This document shows, piece by piece, positions 5,536 to 5,822 of a stretch of 5,822 bases of DNA (position 1 is its first letter; each line of letters opens with the position of its first letter). This DNA comes from DATFXF01 sp035258565 (GTDB lineage: Bacteria; Acidobacteriota; Terriglobia; Acidiferrales; UBA7541), in contig DATFXF010000249.1 of assembly GCA_035258565.1 (NCBI GenBank), positions 1 to 5,822 on the forward strand. The letters run 5' to 3'. Under the pieces are notes generated by a model that did no database searches, had not been told where the DNA came from, and worked only from the letters and a program-made list of their open reading frames with translations. The translations under genes and the position numbers were made by a program.

Positions 5536-5822
5536 ATGAATCACGCAGCGAAAGCAACTTTCTTCGGTCTCATCATCGGCCTCTTCAGCGCGATCGAGTC
5601 GTTTTTACTGAGTCTTCCGGTGGCGTATTACCTGAGACCCCGGCCCAAACCCGTGAGCGAATTCAGCGGGCTGGGAATCCTCATGGAACTAGTGGTCGCG
5701 GGGACGACTGTTGCCGTCGTGATGTTCTTCGTAAGCTTCATTCTGGTGGTCAGATACTACCGATCAGAGAACCAGAAAACTCTTGGGCGTTTAGCGATAT
5801 CTGTGCTGGCATCAGTGGTGAC
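5536..5822 (+). CDS. Unrecognised membrane protein, N-terminal part (runs off the right edge)
   Basis: The frame from ATG 5536 is open for 95 codons to the window end. I do not recognise the family. It starts MNHAAKATFFGLIIGLF and shows a first hydrophobic segment at about residues 7-33, with Glu21 inside it. A short Pro/Arg/Lys-rich loop follows (RPRPKP, 34-39). A second membrane segment spans about 46-72, then a charged stretch (RYYRSENQK), and a third hydrophobic segment seems to begin near 86. An in-frame ATG at 5497 would add 13 residues (MTVVVTGLRADNA); neither start has a clear ribosome-binding site, and 5536 was chosen because the hydrophobic segment follows directly. Codon use includes TTA, ATA, AGA and TCA, and two 60-base lines hand-counted inside it (5701-5760 and 5763-5822) are 50% GC, against 73% in an ftsK line (4561-4620). 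That hints at a lineage-specific or acquired gene. Being a real gene is likely but unproven. Confidence 0.6.
   Translation, partial: MNHAAKATFFGLIIGLFSAIESFLLSLPVAYYLRPRPKPVSEFSGLGILMELVVAGTTVAVVMFFVSFILVVRYYRSENQKTLGRLAISVLASVV

Noticed and set aside
5087..5537. Minus-strand frames over the tRNA (5087-5278 and 5196-5537) that look protein-like, with stretches such as GGRVELPTPAFSGPRS.
   Set aside because: Both read antisense through the tRNA-Phe gene. Such antisense-tRNA peptides are a familiar source of false hypothetical proteins. Neither start has a ribosome-binding site.

Overview
The window looks like an ordinary chromosomal stretch from a GC-rich, Gram-negative-type bacterium. The best guess is Acidobacteriota or a relative. 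This rests on the order RNase J, RimI-like acetyltransferase, UppP, FtsK, on the short SpoIIIE-sized FtsK, and on the GC-rich codon use. The phylum is an inference from gene order and protein style; no 16S or other marker gene is present.

Layout, all on the + strand. Positions 1-1268 hold the 3' part of a ribonuclease J gene whose N-terminal ~140 residues lie off the left edge. Three bases later comes a RimI-like GNAT acetyltransferase (1272-1733, GTG start), and six bases after that uppP (1740-2585), the undecaprenyl-diphosphate phosphatase. After a 79-base gap with two perfect palindromes comes ftsK (start reassigned to GTG 2665, end 5007), a complete 780-residue DNA translocase. The tight spacing suggests a co-transcribed block at least through uppP, probably including ftsK.

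Between ftsK and 5185 is a 177-base gap that holds several small inverted repeats and a near-consensus sigma-70 promoter (TTGACT, 17 bases, TAGAAT). That promoter points at a tRNA-Phe(GAA) gene (5185-5256), which folds into a complete cloverleaf and does not encode its CCA end. A 279-base stretch follows with no convincing gene. The right edge holds the start of an unrecognised membrane protein (5536 to past the edge), with lower GC than the genes to its left.

The genes share growth and division themes: RNA turnover and maturation (RNase J), protein N-terminal acetylation (RimI-like), recycling of the lipid carrier for wall and surface polysaccharides (UppP), chromosome segregation at the septum (FtsK) and translation (tRNA-Phe). 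I see no CRISPR array, insertion sequence, phage gene or defence system, and no convincing new biological system. The points most worth a second look are the tRNA with its promoter, the corrected ftsK start, the cluster of inverted repeats after ftsK, and the unknown membrane protein at the right edge.
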